Notes under the pieces: model-generated
Told to the model about the DNA's origin: nothing
Seen by the model: the letters and a program-made list of their open reading frames with translations, nothing else
The model's database searches: none
Shown: piece by piece, positions 1-7,731 of the stretch
Numbering within the stretch: position 1 is the stretch's first letter
Layout of the letters: each line of letters begins with the position of its first letter
Translations under genes and position numbers: made by a program
DNA from: CAYUVH01 sp964448135
Lineage (GTDB): Bacteria; Verrucomicrobiota; Verrucomicrobiia; Limisphaerales; UBA8199
Direction of reading: 5' to 3'
NCBI GenBank assembly: GCA_964448135.1
Contig: CAYUVH010000053.1
Span: forward strand, 1-64,000
DNA length: 64,000 nt

Positions 1-358
1 CCGGCCAGAATATCCCACTCACGCACCCTGTCCATACCCCCGCCCCATTATTCTCCTTTTGATCCGACAATCCTTATCATTTTGATCCGCCCTCAACAGG
101 AAGATCTGTTCCAAACTTTACCACACGAAGGAAGAACCAAATGATCGAAAATGACTCCGCTTTCAATCGGGGTCACTCCAGCGATCGGCGTGAGGTGAAG
201 GCTTTAGACTTTGCCTGCCGTGCTCTTTGCAAGCTTGCGCCAGCCTGTAGGCATGAGGTTGTCACGCTGCCCGCATAATGTTGAAGATGCCAGCTGGCGC
301 GATGTCAGCCTTTTGCCAAACGAAGCCGCAGAAGTCGTTGATTTTCAGACTTCCCAAC
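1..358. other. Spacer with no convincing gene
   Basis: No recognisable gene lies between the window edge and the tRNA. A 45-codon reading frame starts at the ATG at 141 (begins MIENDSAFNRG) with a purine-rich stretch (GAAGGAAGAA) just upstream. It has no domain, no signal peptide and no conserved neighbour, so I do not call it a gene. The stretch could hold the 3' flank of a gene lying to the left of the window. Confidence 0.4.
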
Positions 359-435
359 TGGCGCGCCCGCCGCGACTCGAACGCGGGACCCTCTGCTTAG
401 AAGGCAGATGCTCTATCCAACTGAGCTACGGGCGC
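359..435 (-). tRNA. tRNA-Arg (anticodon UCU)
   Basis: Read on the minus strand the sequence starts GCGCCCGTAGCTCAGTTGG, the standard acceptor stem and D arm. The anticodon stem-loop is CTGCC-TTCTAAG-CAG with anticodon TCT. The T arm contains GTTCGAGTC, and the 3' acceptor strand CGGGCGC pairs with the 5' GCGCCCG over 7 bp. The discriminator G is followed by an encoded CCA at positions 361-359. This makes a complete 77-nt gene reading AGA codons. It stands alone, and a dispersed repeat begins about 20 nt upstream of its 5' end. Confidence 0.97.
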
Positions 436-807
436 ACTGGGGATTTCCCGGCGCTTGAAGACGCTGGAAAGCCTTTCCAACCAGAATCTGTTACCGCCCC
501 CTCGCACTGGCAAGTGTATTTTGAGGAAACGGCCGCAACGGGGGTTCATTCGGACACCGCCCCCCGTCGAGCCCCAAGGAGCTCCCAGGAATCTGTTGAC
601 TGCCCTTTGGCAGGCCGTTTTCGAACGCTGCTGCGGACAGGAATGTCCGCGCTCCGAGGCAGCGGCCGAATGCGCCGGTCGCAACGAGCGCATCTCACTT
701 TTGTGAGCCCGCAGGGAAACCTCCTCTCCCCGACCCTCTCCTCCAGAGGAGGAGAGGGAGAAGCAGCCCGAATCGATGGGTGAGTGCGCACGGAGACCAA
801 GCGAGGC
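436..807. other. Repeat-rich spacer between tRNA-Arg and the acetyltransferase
   Basis: Contains repeat copy A (452-540) and, at 721-760, a palindromic pyrimidine/purine element (CTCTCCTCC then GGAGGAGAG). The second is of the widespread REP-like type with a CCCTCTCC core, and a relative of it sits inside the SDR gene at 2604-2646. Apparent ORFs crossing this region also cross the tRNA or the repeats, so I reject them. Confidence 0.6.
452..540. repeat. Dispersed repeat, copy A
   Basis: The stretch around 473-526 matches 1845-1899 almost base for base, with one short indel. Shared blocks include CTTTCCA, CCAGAA, CTGTTACCGCC, CACTGGCAAG and TTTTGAGGA. The two copies flank the acetyltransferase gene in the same orientation. 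Neither carries an ORF that looks selected, so this is probably a non-coding interspersed element. Confidence 0.7.
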
Positions 808-1668
808 TCATCCCACTTCCGGCCCGGCCAGGGCGAACTGTTGCCGCGGGTCGCCTGGGGTCGTGTTTTCACCGAGATACATGCGCGTCAGCGTCCGTTG
901 CTGAATAAAGCCATGTTGGCGTGCCCACGCCACCGCGGCGGTGTTCGCGTCGGGAATGTCCCAGAAAACGGGTTCGCCCGTGGTGTGGGCCAGGAGGGCC
1001 TGGACGATTTGAATACCCGCCTCGTCGGAGGAGGCCACGACCGGCCCCAAATAGCTGGCTCGCGAACCGGGTCGAATGAACCCGTAACCCGCCATGGATC
1101 CGGGGGCGGCTTCCGGTAGGAAGACGCCGCGACTCTGCGCCGCCAAAGCGGTCACCAGTTTTTCGCGCGAGACGCCAAAGGCGGTGGCGTCCAGGGAAGC
1201 GACGAGCGGAAAGTCCGCTGCCTGCCATGGTCGAAGACGCGCGTGCGCCGGCAGCGTGACGCGCGGTCCAGGGTGTTGCCAGCGCGCCAGGGTCCATTCG
1301 CTCTGGAAGCCGAGCGCATCATAGACCTGCCGGCCCGCCGGCGTGGCGTCGAGTTTGATGCAGCGCACGCCGTGCCCGCGGAGCAAGGCGATGCAGTGGT
1401 TGAGCAAGGCGCGCCCGATGCCGCGGCGACGCATTTCGGGATGTACGAGCACCATGCCGATCCAGGCCAGTTCCGGTCCGTAACACAGAGTGGTGGCCGT
1501 GCCGGCCGCCGAGCCGTTCCATTCGGCCAGAACGCAACCCTCGGGCGACATTTCCAAAAAGCGCCGCCAATCATGGAGGGTTTGGTTCCAGCCCGCGAGG
1601 GCGCGGAGTGAATCCGCGAAGGGCAGGTCCCCGGGGCGCATCACGCGCAAATGGAGTGGTGATTGCAC
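808..1668 (-). CDS. Tandem GNAT N-acetyltransferase
   Basis: A 286-residue protein with two acetyltransferase-like halves. The N-terminal half (about residues 8-130) starts with the usual beta-1 segment LRVMRPGD and carries the acetyl-CoA-binding motif A at VHPEMRRRGIGRALL, followed by ALGF near the end of the fold. The C-terminal half (about 140-270) resembles the second GNAT-like domain of double-GNAT proteins, with FWDIPDANTAAVAWARQHGF as its last helix and strand. The start is GTG at 1668, chosen because the next in-frame ATG (1641) would cut off the first strand. The substrate cannot be read from the sequence. The family acetylates small amines, antibiotics or protein N-termini. It is a single gene between repeat-bearing spacers. 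Confidence 0.85.
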   Translation of the reverse strand: MQSPLHLRVMRPGDLPFADSLRALAGWNQTLHDWRRFLEMSPEGCVLAEWNGSAAGTATTLCYGPELAWIGMVLVHPEMRRRGIGRALLNHCIALLRGHGVRCIKLDATPAGRQVYDALGFQSEWTLARWQHPGPRVTLPAHARLRPWQAADFPLVASLDATAFGVSREKLVTALAAQSRGVFLPEAAPGSMAGYGFIRPGSRASYLGPVVASSDEAGIQIVQALLAHTTGEPVFWDIPDANTAAVAWARQHGFIQQRTLTRMYLGENTTPGDPRQQFALAGPEVG

Positions 1669-2260
1669 TACACAGATTTATATCCAAGTGAGCTGCGGGC
1701 ACGCAGCGATGGCGGTTCTCCAGCGCTCTACAGCAGTTTATTAAACTCCGTAGCCAAGGCGACACGACGTCGCGGCCGCGCAGCGCGGCCCTACCTTGGA
1801 TGCGACCACAGCTCTATTGAAGCCGCTCTAAAACGCCGAAAAATCTTTCCAGCCAGAAGCTGTTACCGCCTGGCGGCACTGGCAAGGGAATTTTGAGGAC
1901 GGCAAGAAGGCCAGCCGCACACCGGAAAGAGTTCAACAGGAGGCGGCAGAGATAGCAGAGGCGTCCGGTTCGGGCCGGGAAACCGCTGAAGCGGTTGAAG
2001 GGATCATGGCCGGACGGTTGCACCCCGCTGAAACGGTGTGTTAATGAGAGGCCGGACTGCCATCGCACAGTTTTGTCACGCGTTCCCAATTGTCGCGATG
2101 GCCGCGGCACTGCCGCACGGCGGCGGACGACCGGCAGGTCGTCCCTACCGGATGGCTCAAGAGCGTATTATCCTTTGTTCTGTGGCCGCCCAACTGCTAA
2201 GTTGTCCCCTGCCCGCCGGCTGGGTTTCCTCCAACCGGCGGCGAATTATTTTTCGCATCG
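1669..2260. other. Gene-free spacer with hairpin repeats
   Basis: About 590 bases without a supported gene. It holds repeat copy B and two short perfect hairpins. The first is GGCCGCG-CAG-CGCGGCC at 1774-1790, within a longer imperfect fold-back bounded by CCAAGG and CCTTGG. The second is GGACGACC-GGCA-GGTCGTCC at 2125-2144. Both hairpins are followed by CCCTACC, which suggests related repeat families. The SDR promoter should lie in the last 100 bases, but I cannot pick it out. Confidence 0.55.
1824..1920. repeat. Dispersed repeat, copy B
   Basis: Second copy of the element at 452-540, in the same orientation. The best-conserved core is 1845-1899. It ends in a GGCCxGCCGC tail, as does copy A. 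Confidence 0.7.
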
Positions 2261-3850
2261 ATGAGCGCTGACAACACCGCCGAACAATTGCGCGCCGCCA
2301 TTCCAGCTTTGGAACAGGCGGCGGCCAATCGCACCCTGATGACCGGCCTGACCACGGAGGAATATTCGCGCCTGCTGCAGGCCGCGGGCTCGATTTTCCT
2401 GCCGGAACCCCGCGAGCGGCGCCGGTTCGTCAAAGCCCGCATCCGCCAGCGCAAAGCGCAAAAGATAGAAAAGGAAGAAAAGATCCTGGACCAGACCGGC
2501 ATCCGGCAGCTGCGCCGCCGCCCGGTCTTCACCACGCCGAATCCCCTGCCCGCGCCGGAATTGCCGGTGGATCGGATCGAGGAAACTGTTAATGGGCAAG
2601 CGGCTCGCCCTCACCCCGGCCCGCTCCCCCAGGAGAGGGAGATCCCCGCCGCCCGCCAGACGCCCGAGCCGCAGCACTGCTACATCTGCAAAAAGCACTA
2701 CACCACCATTCATCATTTCTACGATCAACTCTGTCCCGAGTGCGCCGACCTGAATTTCCAAAAGCGCACCGAGCGCGCGGACCTGAGCGGCCGTGTTGCC
2801 CTGCTCACCGGCGGCCGCGTGAAGATCGGTTACCAGGCGGGCATCCGGCTGCTGCGTTCCGGGGCGCATTTGATCGTGACAACGCGTTTTCCGCGCGACT
2901 CCGCGGCGCGTTATGCGCGCGAACCGGATTTTGCCGAATGGGGTCATCGCCTCGAAATATTTGGCCTGGACCTGCGCCATACCCCGAGTGTGGAAGCTTT
3001 TTGCCAGCATCTGATGGCCACGCGCACGCGGCTTGATTTCATTATCAACAACGCCTGCCAGACGGTGCGCCGCCCGCCGGCGTTTTACGAACACATGATG
3101 GACGAGGAGCGCGCGGCAGTGGGGTCGTTGTCCGACGAGGCGCGGCGCGTGCTCGGCGCTTACGAAGGCCTCCGCGCGGAACGGTTGTTGCCGGACACGG
3201 CCGCTGAACTCGCCGTTGCCCGCAATGGTTCCACAAAAGTTGGAATTGCGAACTCCGCCGAACTTTCTCAAGTCGCCCTGCTCCCCGACGAACTTGCGAC
3301 CCGCGCGGAGCTTTTTCCCGAAGGCCACCTGGATCAGGATTTGCAGCAGAAGGATTTGCGGCAGCATAATTCCTGGCGCATGCGCCTCGCGGAAGTGCCC
3401 ACGGTGGAATTGCACGAGGTACACCTTGTCAATGCCATCGCGCCCTTCGTCCTCAATGCCAGACTCAAGCCGTTGATGATGCACACCCCCGAGCGCGACA
3501 AGCACATCGTCAATGTGTCCGCGATGGAAGGCCAGTTTTACCGCGCTTTCAAGACGACGCGCCATCCGCACACGAACATGGCCAAGGCGGCGCTCAACAT
3601 GATGACCCGCACGTCGGCCGCTGACTACCAGGCCGATGGCATTCATATGAATGCGGTGGACACGGGCTGGGTGACGGATGAGGATCCCGCTGAAATCGCC
3701 GCGCGGAAAGTGCAGGACCATCAATTCCATCCGCCGTTGGATATCGTGGACGGCGCCGCGCGCATCGTGGACCCAGTAATCCACGGCTTCAACACCGGCC
3801 AGCACATCTGGGGCAAGTTTCTGAAAGATTTCCGCGAGACGGATTGGTGA
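2261..3850 (+). CDS. SDR-family oxidoreductase with N-terminal zinc ribbon
   Basis: A 529-residue protein, about twice the length of a classical short-chain dehydrogenase. Residues 1-100 are helical and charged. A segment near 120-135 (PHPGPLPQERE) is encoded by a REP-like palindrome inserted in frame. A four-cysteine ribbon (CYIC and CPEC) follows near 147-170. The Rossmann part begins at VALLTGGRVKIGYQ near residue 184, continues through an FIINNA segment, and ends with NVSAMEG and an AK pair. The usual catalytic YxxxK appears as TNMAK, so Thr stands where Tyr is expected, and the Ser-to-Lys spacing is longer than normal. Nucleotide binding is well supported, but the reaction is unknown and may not be a classical dehydrogenation. 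The start ATG at 2261 gives the full conserved N-terminus. Confidence 0.8.
   Translation: MSADNTAEQLRAAIPALEQAAANRTLMTGLTTEEYSRLLQAAGSIFLPEPRERRRFVKARIRQRKAQKIEKEEKILDQTGIRQLRRRPVFTTPNPLPAPELPVDRIEETVNGQAARPHPGPLPQEREIPAARQTPEPQHCYICKKHYTTIHHFYDQLCPECADLNFQKRTERADLSGRVALLTGGRVKIGYQAGIRLLRSGAHLIVTTRFPRDSAARYAREPDFAEWGHRLEIFGLDLRHTPSVEAFCQHLMATRTRLDFIINNACQTVRRPPAFYEHMMDEERAAVGSLSDEARRVLGAYEGLRAERLLPDTAAELAVARNGSTKVGIANSAELSQVALLPDELATRAELFPEGHLDQDLQQKDLRQHNSWRMRLAEVPTVELHEVHLVNAIAPFVLNARLKPLMMHTPERDKHIVNVSAMEGQFYRAFKTTRHPHTNMAKAALNMMTRTSAADYQADGIHMNAVDTGWVTDEDPAEIAARKVQDHQFHPPLDIVDGAARIVDPVIHGFNTGQHIWGKFLKDFRETDW
2604..2646 (+). repeat. REP-like palindrome inside the SDR gene
   Basis: A CCCTCACCCCGGCCCGCTCC segment followed by GGAGAGGGAG forms an imperfect palindrome typical of short interspersed repeats. 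Its length keeps the reading frame open, and it adds a Pro/Gly-rich linker (PHPGPLPQERE) between the helical N-terminus and the zinc ribbon. Confidence 0.7.
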
Positions 3851-3978
3851 TGTTCAGGTGTGGCGGCGGGCGTCCCACCGGGCGGATAGAGCGTGGGCAT
3901 TCGTCTGCCGCTTCAGACATTCCACCGCCCCCGCTCAGCCAACGCGCCTCCAGCCCACAAAAGGTTCGCTGCCCTCCC

Positions 3979-4740
3979 TCACGGCGTCATGCCGATGTCG
4001 TACACCGGCAACCCGCGAAAAGTTCGACCCGTCGCCAAGGCAAAGGCGTCTACGCGATAAACCAGGCCCTCGGTGGTTGGCTCGGTGGGGATGGCCGCGA
4101 TTGCCTCGTTGATGGCCTTGAGGTCCGCTTCGTGCGTTTCCTGTTCGCTGGCGGCATTGGCGGCGTTCGCGTCGTTCCGGCGCGCGGCGCTGCGATAGCC
4201 GTAGGCCTGGTCGGAATAGTGACCCTGGAGGCGGGAGCCATCCGGAGACAGACGCGCCATTTTGCCGGCGAGCTCGCCCATGCTCGCCGCGTTGCTGGCG
4301 GCATTCCCGCTGCGGGCCGCGGCGGCGGCGGCCTGATCGCTCGCGATTTCGGATCGCTGTTTCTGAGCGAGGAGACTTTTCAGCCGCGCTGCTTCGACGA
4401 CCGGCGGATGCCCGAGGACGATTTTGACGGGCGCGGAGGGCAGGCCCGGACGCGACTCCAACGTGGCCATCAGGACCCAGCCGGTGGACGCGTCCTCCAC
4501 CTTGAGGCCGTTGACGCGCACCCAGGCGGAAAGCGGCCGGGGTGGAAGATTGGTGGTGCCGGCTGGCGGGGGCGTCTTTCCGGCATTGGCCGTCCACCAG
4601 GCGAAAAGCGGGGAGAGATCAATGCGCTTGCTTTCCAAAACCCGGGCGGGATTTCGGAGACAGAAGGAATCCGGGGCGGGGGTTTGGGCCAGGGCCGTTG
4701 AAAAAGCGGCGAAGAGGACAAGCACTTGAAATCTTTTCAT
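3979..4740 (-). CDS. Secreted protein of unknown function
   Basis: A 253-residue protein starting MKRFQVLVLFAAFSTALAQT, a clear Sec signal peptide with probable cleavage after ALA. The mature part begins with a segment rich in W and P. Residues 95-200 are Ala/Asn/Ser/Gln-rich and probably helical or coiled (Q-rich and A-rich runs, several NAAS). The end is ordinary, with no anchor or sorting signal. I recognise no domain. It is convergent with the SDR gene (128 bases between stops) and divergent from the operator-bearing spacer at 4741-4998, so it could share that control region. Probably periplasmic or exported. Confidence 0.75.
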   Translation of the reverse strand: MKRFQVLVLFAAFSTALAQTPAPDSFCLRNPARVLESKRIDLSPLFAWWTANAGKTPPPAGTTNLPPRPLSAWVRVNGLKVEDASTGWVLMATLESRPGLPSAPVKIVLGHPPVVEAARLKSLLAQKQRSEIASDQAAAAAARSGNAASNAASMGELAGKMARLSPDGSRLQGHYSDQAYGYRSAARRNDANAANAASEQETHEADLKAINEAIAAIPTEPTTEGLVYRVDAFALATGRTFRGLPVYDIGMTP

Positions 4741-4807
4741 GGAACTCGAGCCTTTGCCCTAGAATGAACCCTAAAGCCCCGGTTGCCAACAGCTTTTGCA
4801 GCCGCTT

Positions 4808-4827
4808 TACCCCAATTTGCGGGTATT
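4808..4827 (+). promoter_or_regulatory. Conserved palindromic operator-like site, copy 1
   Basis: Reads TACCCCAATTTGCGGGTATT, an imperfect inverted repeat (TTACCC-N8-GGGTAT counting from 4807). It matches the sites at 16081 and 21705 at all but a few spacer positions. It lies 172 bases before the ATG at 4999. A -10-like TAAAAT follows at 4859-4864. Proposed as a binding site for a dimeric regulator, most simply the LuxR-type protein at 15415. This is inference from position and repetition. Confidence 0.65.
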
Positions 4828-4998
4828 GTGCCAATCGACGGTGAAGACTACTTTCTTGTAAAATGCATTGTTCTGTCCTGGGTGCCGTAGACCCAGCCGG
4901 GTTTTGGAACGCTTGTCCGCGGGCGTTCCGCGAAATCCGAGCTCTGGGCGCGGTTCTGTCATGTCCGGACGATCTCTTCCCTGCTCCCTTTTATTCTC

Positions 4999-7725
4999 AT
5001 GAGATTTAAAGCCATCCCAACGCTCGTGGTAATCCTGAGTGCCGTCGTGAGCCACGGGCAGCAGATCATTGGGGACAACTATAATGTCACTCCCAACGGG
5101 ACCGGCTTTGCGCTCAGTACCGGGGTGAATGCGGGAATCAATCCCCCCACCACCACGCGCCTGACCGGCACGGCGGCGGCGAACCTGCGATACATCGCGA
5201 CGGCGACCACGAAGTCGAACAGCGCCTACAGCATCTCGGGCAACAAGCTGCGGGTGACCACGGCGGCGAATCCGGGGCGGTTCTCGCTCTCATCCAACGG
5301 GACGACGGCTTTCAATTTTGCACCCGCGCTCGGCTCGACCAATGCGACACCCGCCAATCCCGTGACTTACGACATCAATATCAGCATGGCGAACGGTGAT
5401 GCGGACATCCAACGGTGTTCATTCGCGATTGCCATCGCCGAAGGCGATGCCACGACGTGGGATTTTGGCCTGCAGATTTTCCGCACGGTGGATGAAGACA
5501 ACTTCTATACGATCGCCAAGCGGATTCACACACGCGCCTCGGGTCAGGCGGCGAGCCTGAACATGTTCATCACGAACACGGTGCCCGGGACCTACGGAAC
5601 CGAGCTGACTTTTTTGATGCGGGTGACGGATGCGGGTTCCGAAACGAGCACCTATAATTCGCGTATCCAGCTCTCGATGGACGGAGGTTACACCTGGTTT
5701 TACGACACGGACACGGACGCCGACCTGCCCCTGGGATGGCGGTTCAACGGCGCGGGTCGTTACATCCTATGGGATGTGGCGCCGGACGCGGGCACGGTCA
5801 CTTACGATAATTTTTCGATCACCCCGATGCCGCTTTCCGGCAAGCTTATGTCGCCGGCGGACAATGCGAGCAACATCGGCGCCGCGCCGAAACTGAATGT
5901 GTTGGTGTCGAATAGCGCGGCCGGCCCCGTGAGCGTGACGTATTTCGGGCACGAGGCGGGCAAGCCGTACCCGGGACCGGACTTCCTGATTCCGGTGCTG
6001 CCGGACACGCAGAATTACGCGCGCGAAGCCGCGGGCGACGGGGACGCGAACCGCTATATGTGGTACGCGCAGACGGATTGGATTCTTACCAATCGAGTTC
6101 GCGCGAACATCGCTTATGTCGCCCAGCTCGGCGATATCGTACAGAACGGCGACGGCAGCGAGAGTGAATGGAACATTGCGACCAATGCGATGTGGCGGCT
6201 GGAAAATCCGAATCGCGCGCTGCTGCGCGAGGGCGTGCCTTATGGCTGCTGTGTGGGGAATCACGATCAGGATCCGAATGGCGATCCGGATGGAACCACG
6301 ACACATTACAATAATTACTTCGGTTCGGCGCACTATGCGGGGAAGTCTTATTACGGCGGACATTACAGCTCGAATGGTGACAGCTTTTACGACCTCTTCA
6401 GTGTGGGCGGGCTGGATTTCATTGTGATTTCGTTCGAGTTTGGCCGCTACGGTTCGGGGGTATTGGATTGGGCGACGGGCCTGCTGGACACCTATCCGAA
6501 CCGGCGCGCGATCGTGATCACGCACTACATCGGCAGCGATTCCACTCCCAGTAATTTGAGCAACCAGGGCGATGCGATTTATGCGGCGCTAAAGGGGTAT
6601 CCGAATTTCTTTTTGATGATGGGCGGCCACGTTTTCAATGGTGGCGGCGAAGGGTCGCGCTCGGACACGTTTGGCGGCCATACCGTGCGGACGCTGGTTT
6701 CGGATTACCAGGGTCGCTTTAACGGCGGCAACGGGTTGATGCGTTTGATGTATTTCTCGCCGAGCAACAACATCGTCAACGTGAAGACCTTCTCGCCCTA
6801 CACCGGGGTGTACGAGACGGATTCCGACAGCCAGTTTTCGTTTTCCTACAACATGCAGCCGAACGGCGGCGGCACGCCCGGCACGGCCTACGTTGCGCTG
6901 GGCACCAACAGCGGTGTGCTGCCCAATACGCAGAGTTCGTTCACCTGGGGCGGCCGTGCGGCGAGCAAGACGTACGAATGGTATGCGCAGGTCACCGATG
7001 CATCCGGCAATACCTTCATCACCGCGCCCCGCAAATTCAACACCGGCGTGAATGGCGCGCCCATTGCGAGCAATGTCACGATCAACGTCACGGGGGATCG
7101 TCCGACCCAGCTCACCCTACCAGCTTCCGATCCCAACGGCGACGGGCTCACTTATCAAACGAACAACGCGCCCCTCCGGGGCATCACTTATGGTTTCAAT
7201 TCCGGCAACGGGGTGATCACGTATCTGCCGGCCTACGGTTATCGCGGACTGGATCGCGTCAATTTTCAGGTGAACGATACGGTGGCCAACAGCGGCGTGG
7301 GACAGGTTAATTTCAACGTCGTCGCGCCGGCGGATTCGAACACCAACGGCCTGCCTGATGCGTGGGAGGCCAGTTACGGGGTAACGGATCCGAACGGCGA
7401 CGCCGATGGCGACGGCCAAAGCAATCTCGCGGAGTACCAAGCCAATACCAATCCCACCAACGCGGCGTCGAGCCTGCGGATTCTCAGCACCGGGTTTGAT
7501 ATCAGCCACAACTTCACGTTCTCGTGGGCATCGGTGGGCGGAACGCGGTATCGGGTCCAATACGCGAATTCCGTATCGAACGCGGTCTTTACCGACGTGG
7601 TGCGTTCGATCGATGCGGAAATGGACATGAGCCCGTTTGGGGCGGCCTCGACGCAAACTTACACCGACACCCTGAACGGACCGACCAACGTCAGCCGCTT
7701 TTACCGCGTCAAAGTTTCTCCCTAA
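4999..7725 (+). CDS. Secreted metallophosphoesterase with nested Ig-like domain
   Basis: A 908-residue exported protein. Residues 1-21 are a signal peptide. Residues 22-278 are the shared domain of this locus (GINPPTT, TTWDFGLQ, MRVTDAGSETSTYNSR, GWRFNGAGR). An Ig/FN3-like domain starts near 279, is interrupted by the calcineurin-type phosphoesterase at about 330-615, and resumes at about 625-682. Metal ligands are visible at DTQ 336-338, GDIVQNGD 378-385, GNHDQ 420-424, THY 508-510 and GGH 542-544. The first motif has Gln where many relatives have His. A cadherin-like segment, a Ca-binding DPNGDADGDGQSN stretch and a C-terminal module ending FYRVKVSP follow. It probably cleaves phosphomono- or diesters outside the cell. 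First gene of unit A, 6 bases ahead of the next. Confidence 0.88.
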   Translation: MRFKAIPTLVVILSAVVSHGQQIIGDNYNVTPNGTGFALSTGVNAGINPPTTTRLTGTAAANLRYIATATTKSNSAYSISGNKLRVTTAANPGRFSLSSNGTTAFNFAPALGSTNATPANPVTYDINISMANGDADIQRCSFAIAIAEGDATTWDFGLQIFRTVDEDNFYTIAKRIHTRASGQAASLNMFITNTVPGTYGTELTFLMRVTDAGSETSTYNSRIQLSMDGGYTWFYDTDTDADLPLGWRFNGAGRYILWDVAPDAGTVTYDNFSITPMPLSGKLMSPADNASNIGAAPKLNVLVSNSAAGPVSVTYFGHEAGKPYPGPDFLIPVLPDTQNYAREAAGDGDANRYMWYAQTDWILTNRVRANIAYVAQLGDIVQNGDGSESEWNIATNAMWRLENPNRALLREGVPYGCCVGNHDQDPNGDPDGTTTHYNNYFGSAHYAGKSYYGGHYSSNGDSFYDLFSVGGLDFIVISFEFGRYGSGVLDWATGLLDTYPNRRAIVITHYIGSDSTPSNLSNQGDAIYAALKGYPNFFLMMGGHVFNGGGEGSRSDTFGGHTVRTLVSDYQGRFNGGNGLMRLMYFSPSNNIVNVKTFSPYTGVYETDSDSQFSFSYNMQPNGGGTPGTAYVALGTNSGVLPNTQSSFTWGGRAASKTYEWYAQVTDASGNTFITAPRKFNTGVNGAPIASNVTINVTGDRPTQLTLPASDPNGDGLTYQTNNAPLRGITYGFNSGNGVITYLPAYGYRGLDRVNFQVNDTVANSGVGQVNFNVVAPADSNTNGLPDAWEASYGVTDPNGDADGDGQSNLAEYQANTNPTNAASSLRILSTGFDISHNFTFSWASVGGTRYRVQYANSVSNAVFTDVVRSIDAEMDMSPFGAASTQTYTDTLNGPTNVSRFYRVKVSP

Positions 7726-7731
7726 CGCGGC

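Noticed and set aside
211..783. Plus-strand open frame of 190 codons
   Set aside because: Runs through tRNA-Arg on the other strand, a dispersed repeat and a REP-like palindrome. No domain is present.
2246..3805. Long minus-strand frame (519 codons) opposite the SDR gene
   Set aside because: Typical GC-rich antisense shadow. Composition is Arg/His/Gly-rich with no domain, while the plus strand encodes clear SDR motifs.
4808..4827. Sigma-54 promoter
   Set aside because: No GG-N10-GC pair with the required TGGCAC/TTGCA context in the element or its flanks.
5767..6525. Minus-strand frame opposite the metallophosphoesterase
   Set aside because: Arg/Ile/Val-rich low-complexity antisense product. 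The plus strand carries intact catalytic motifs.
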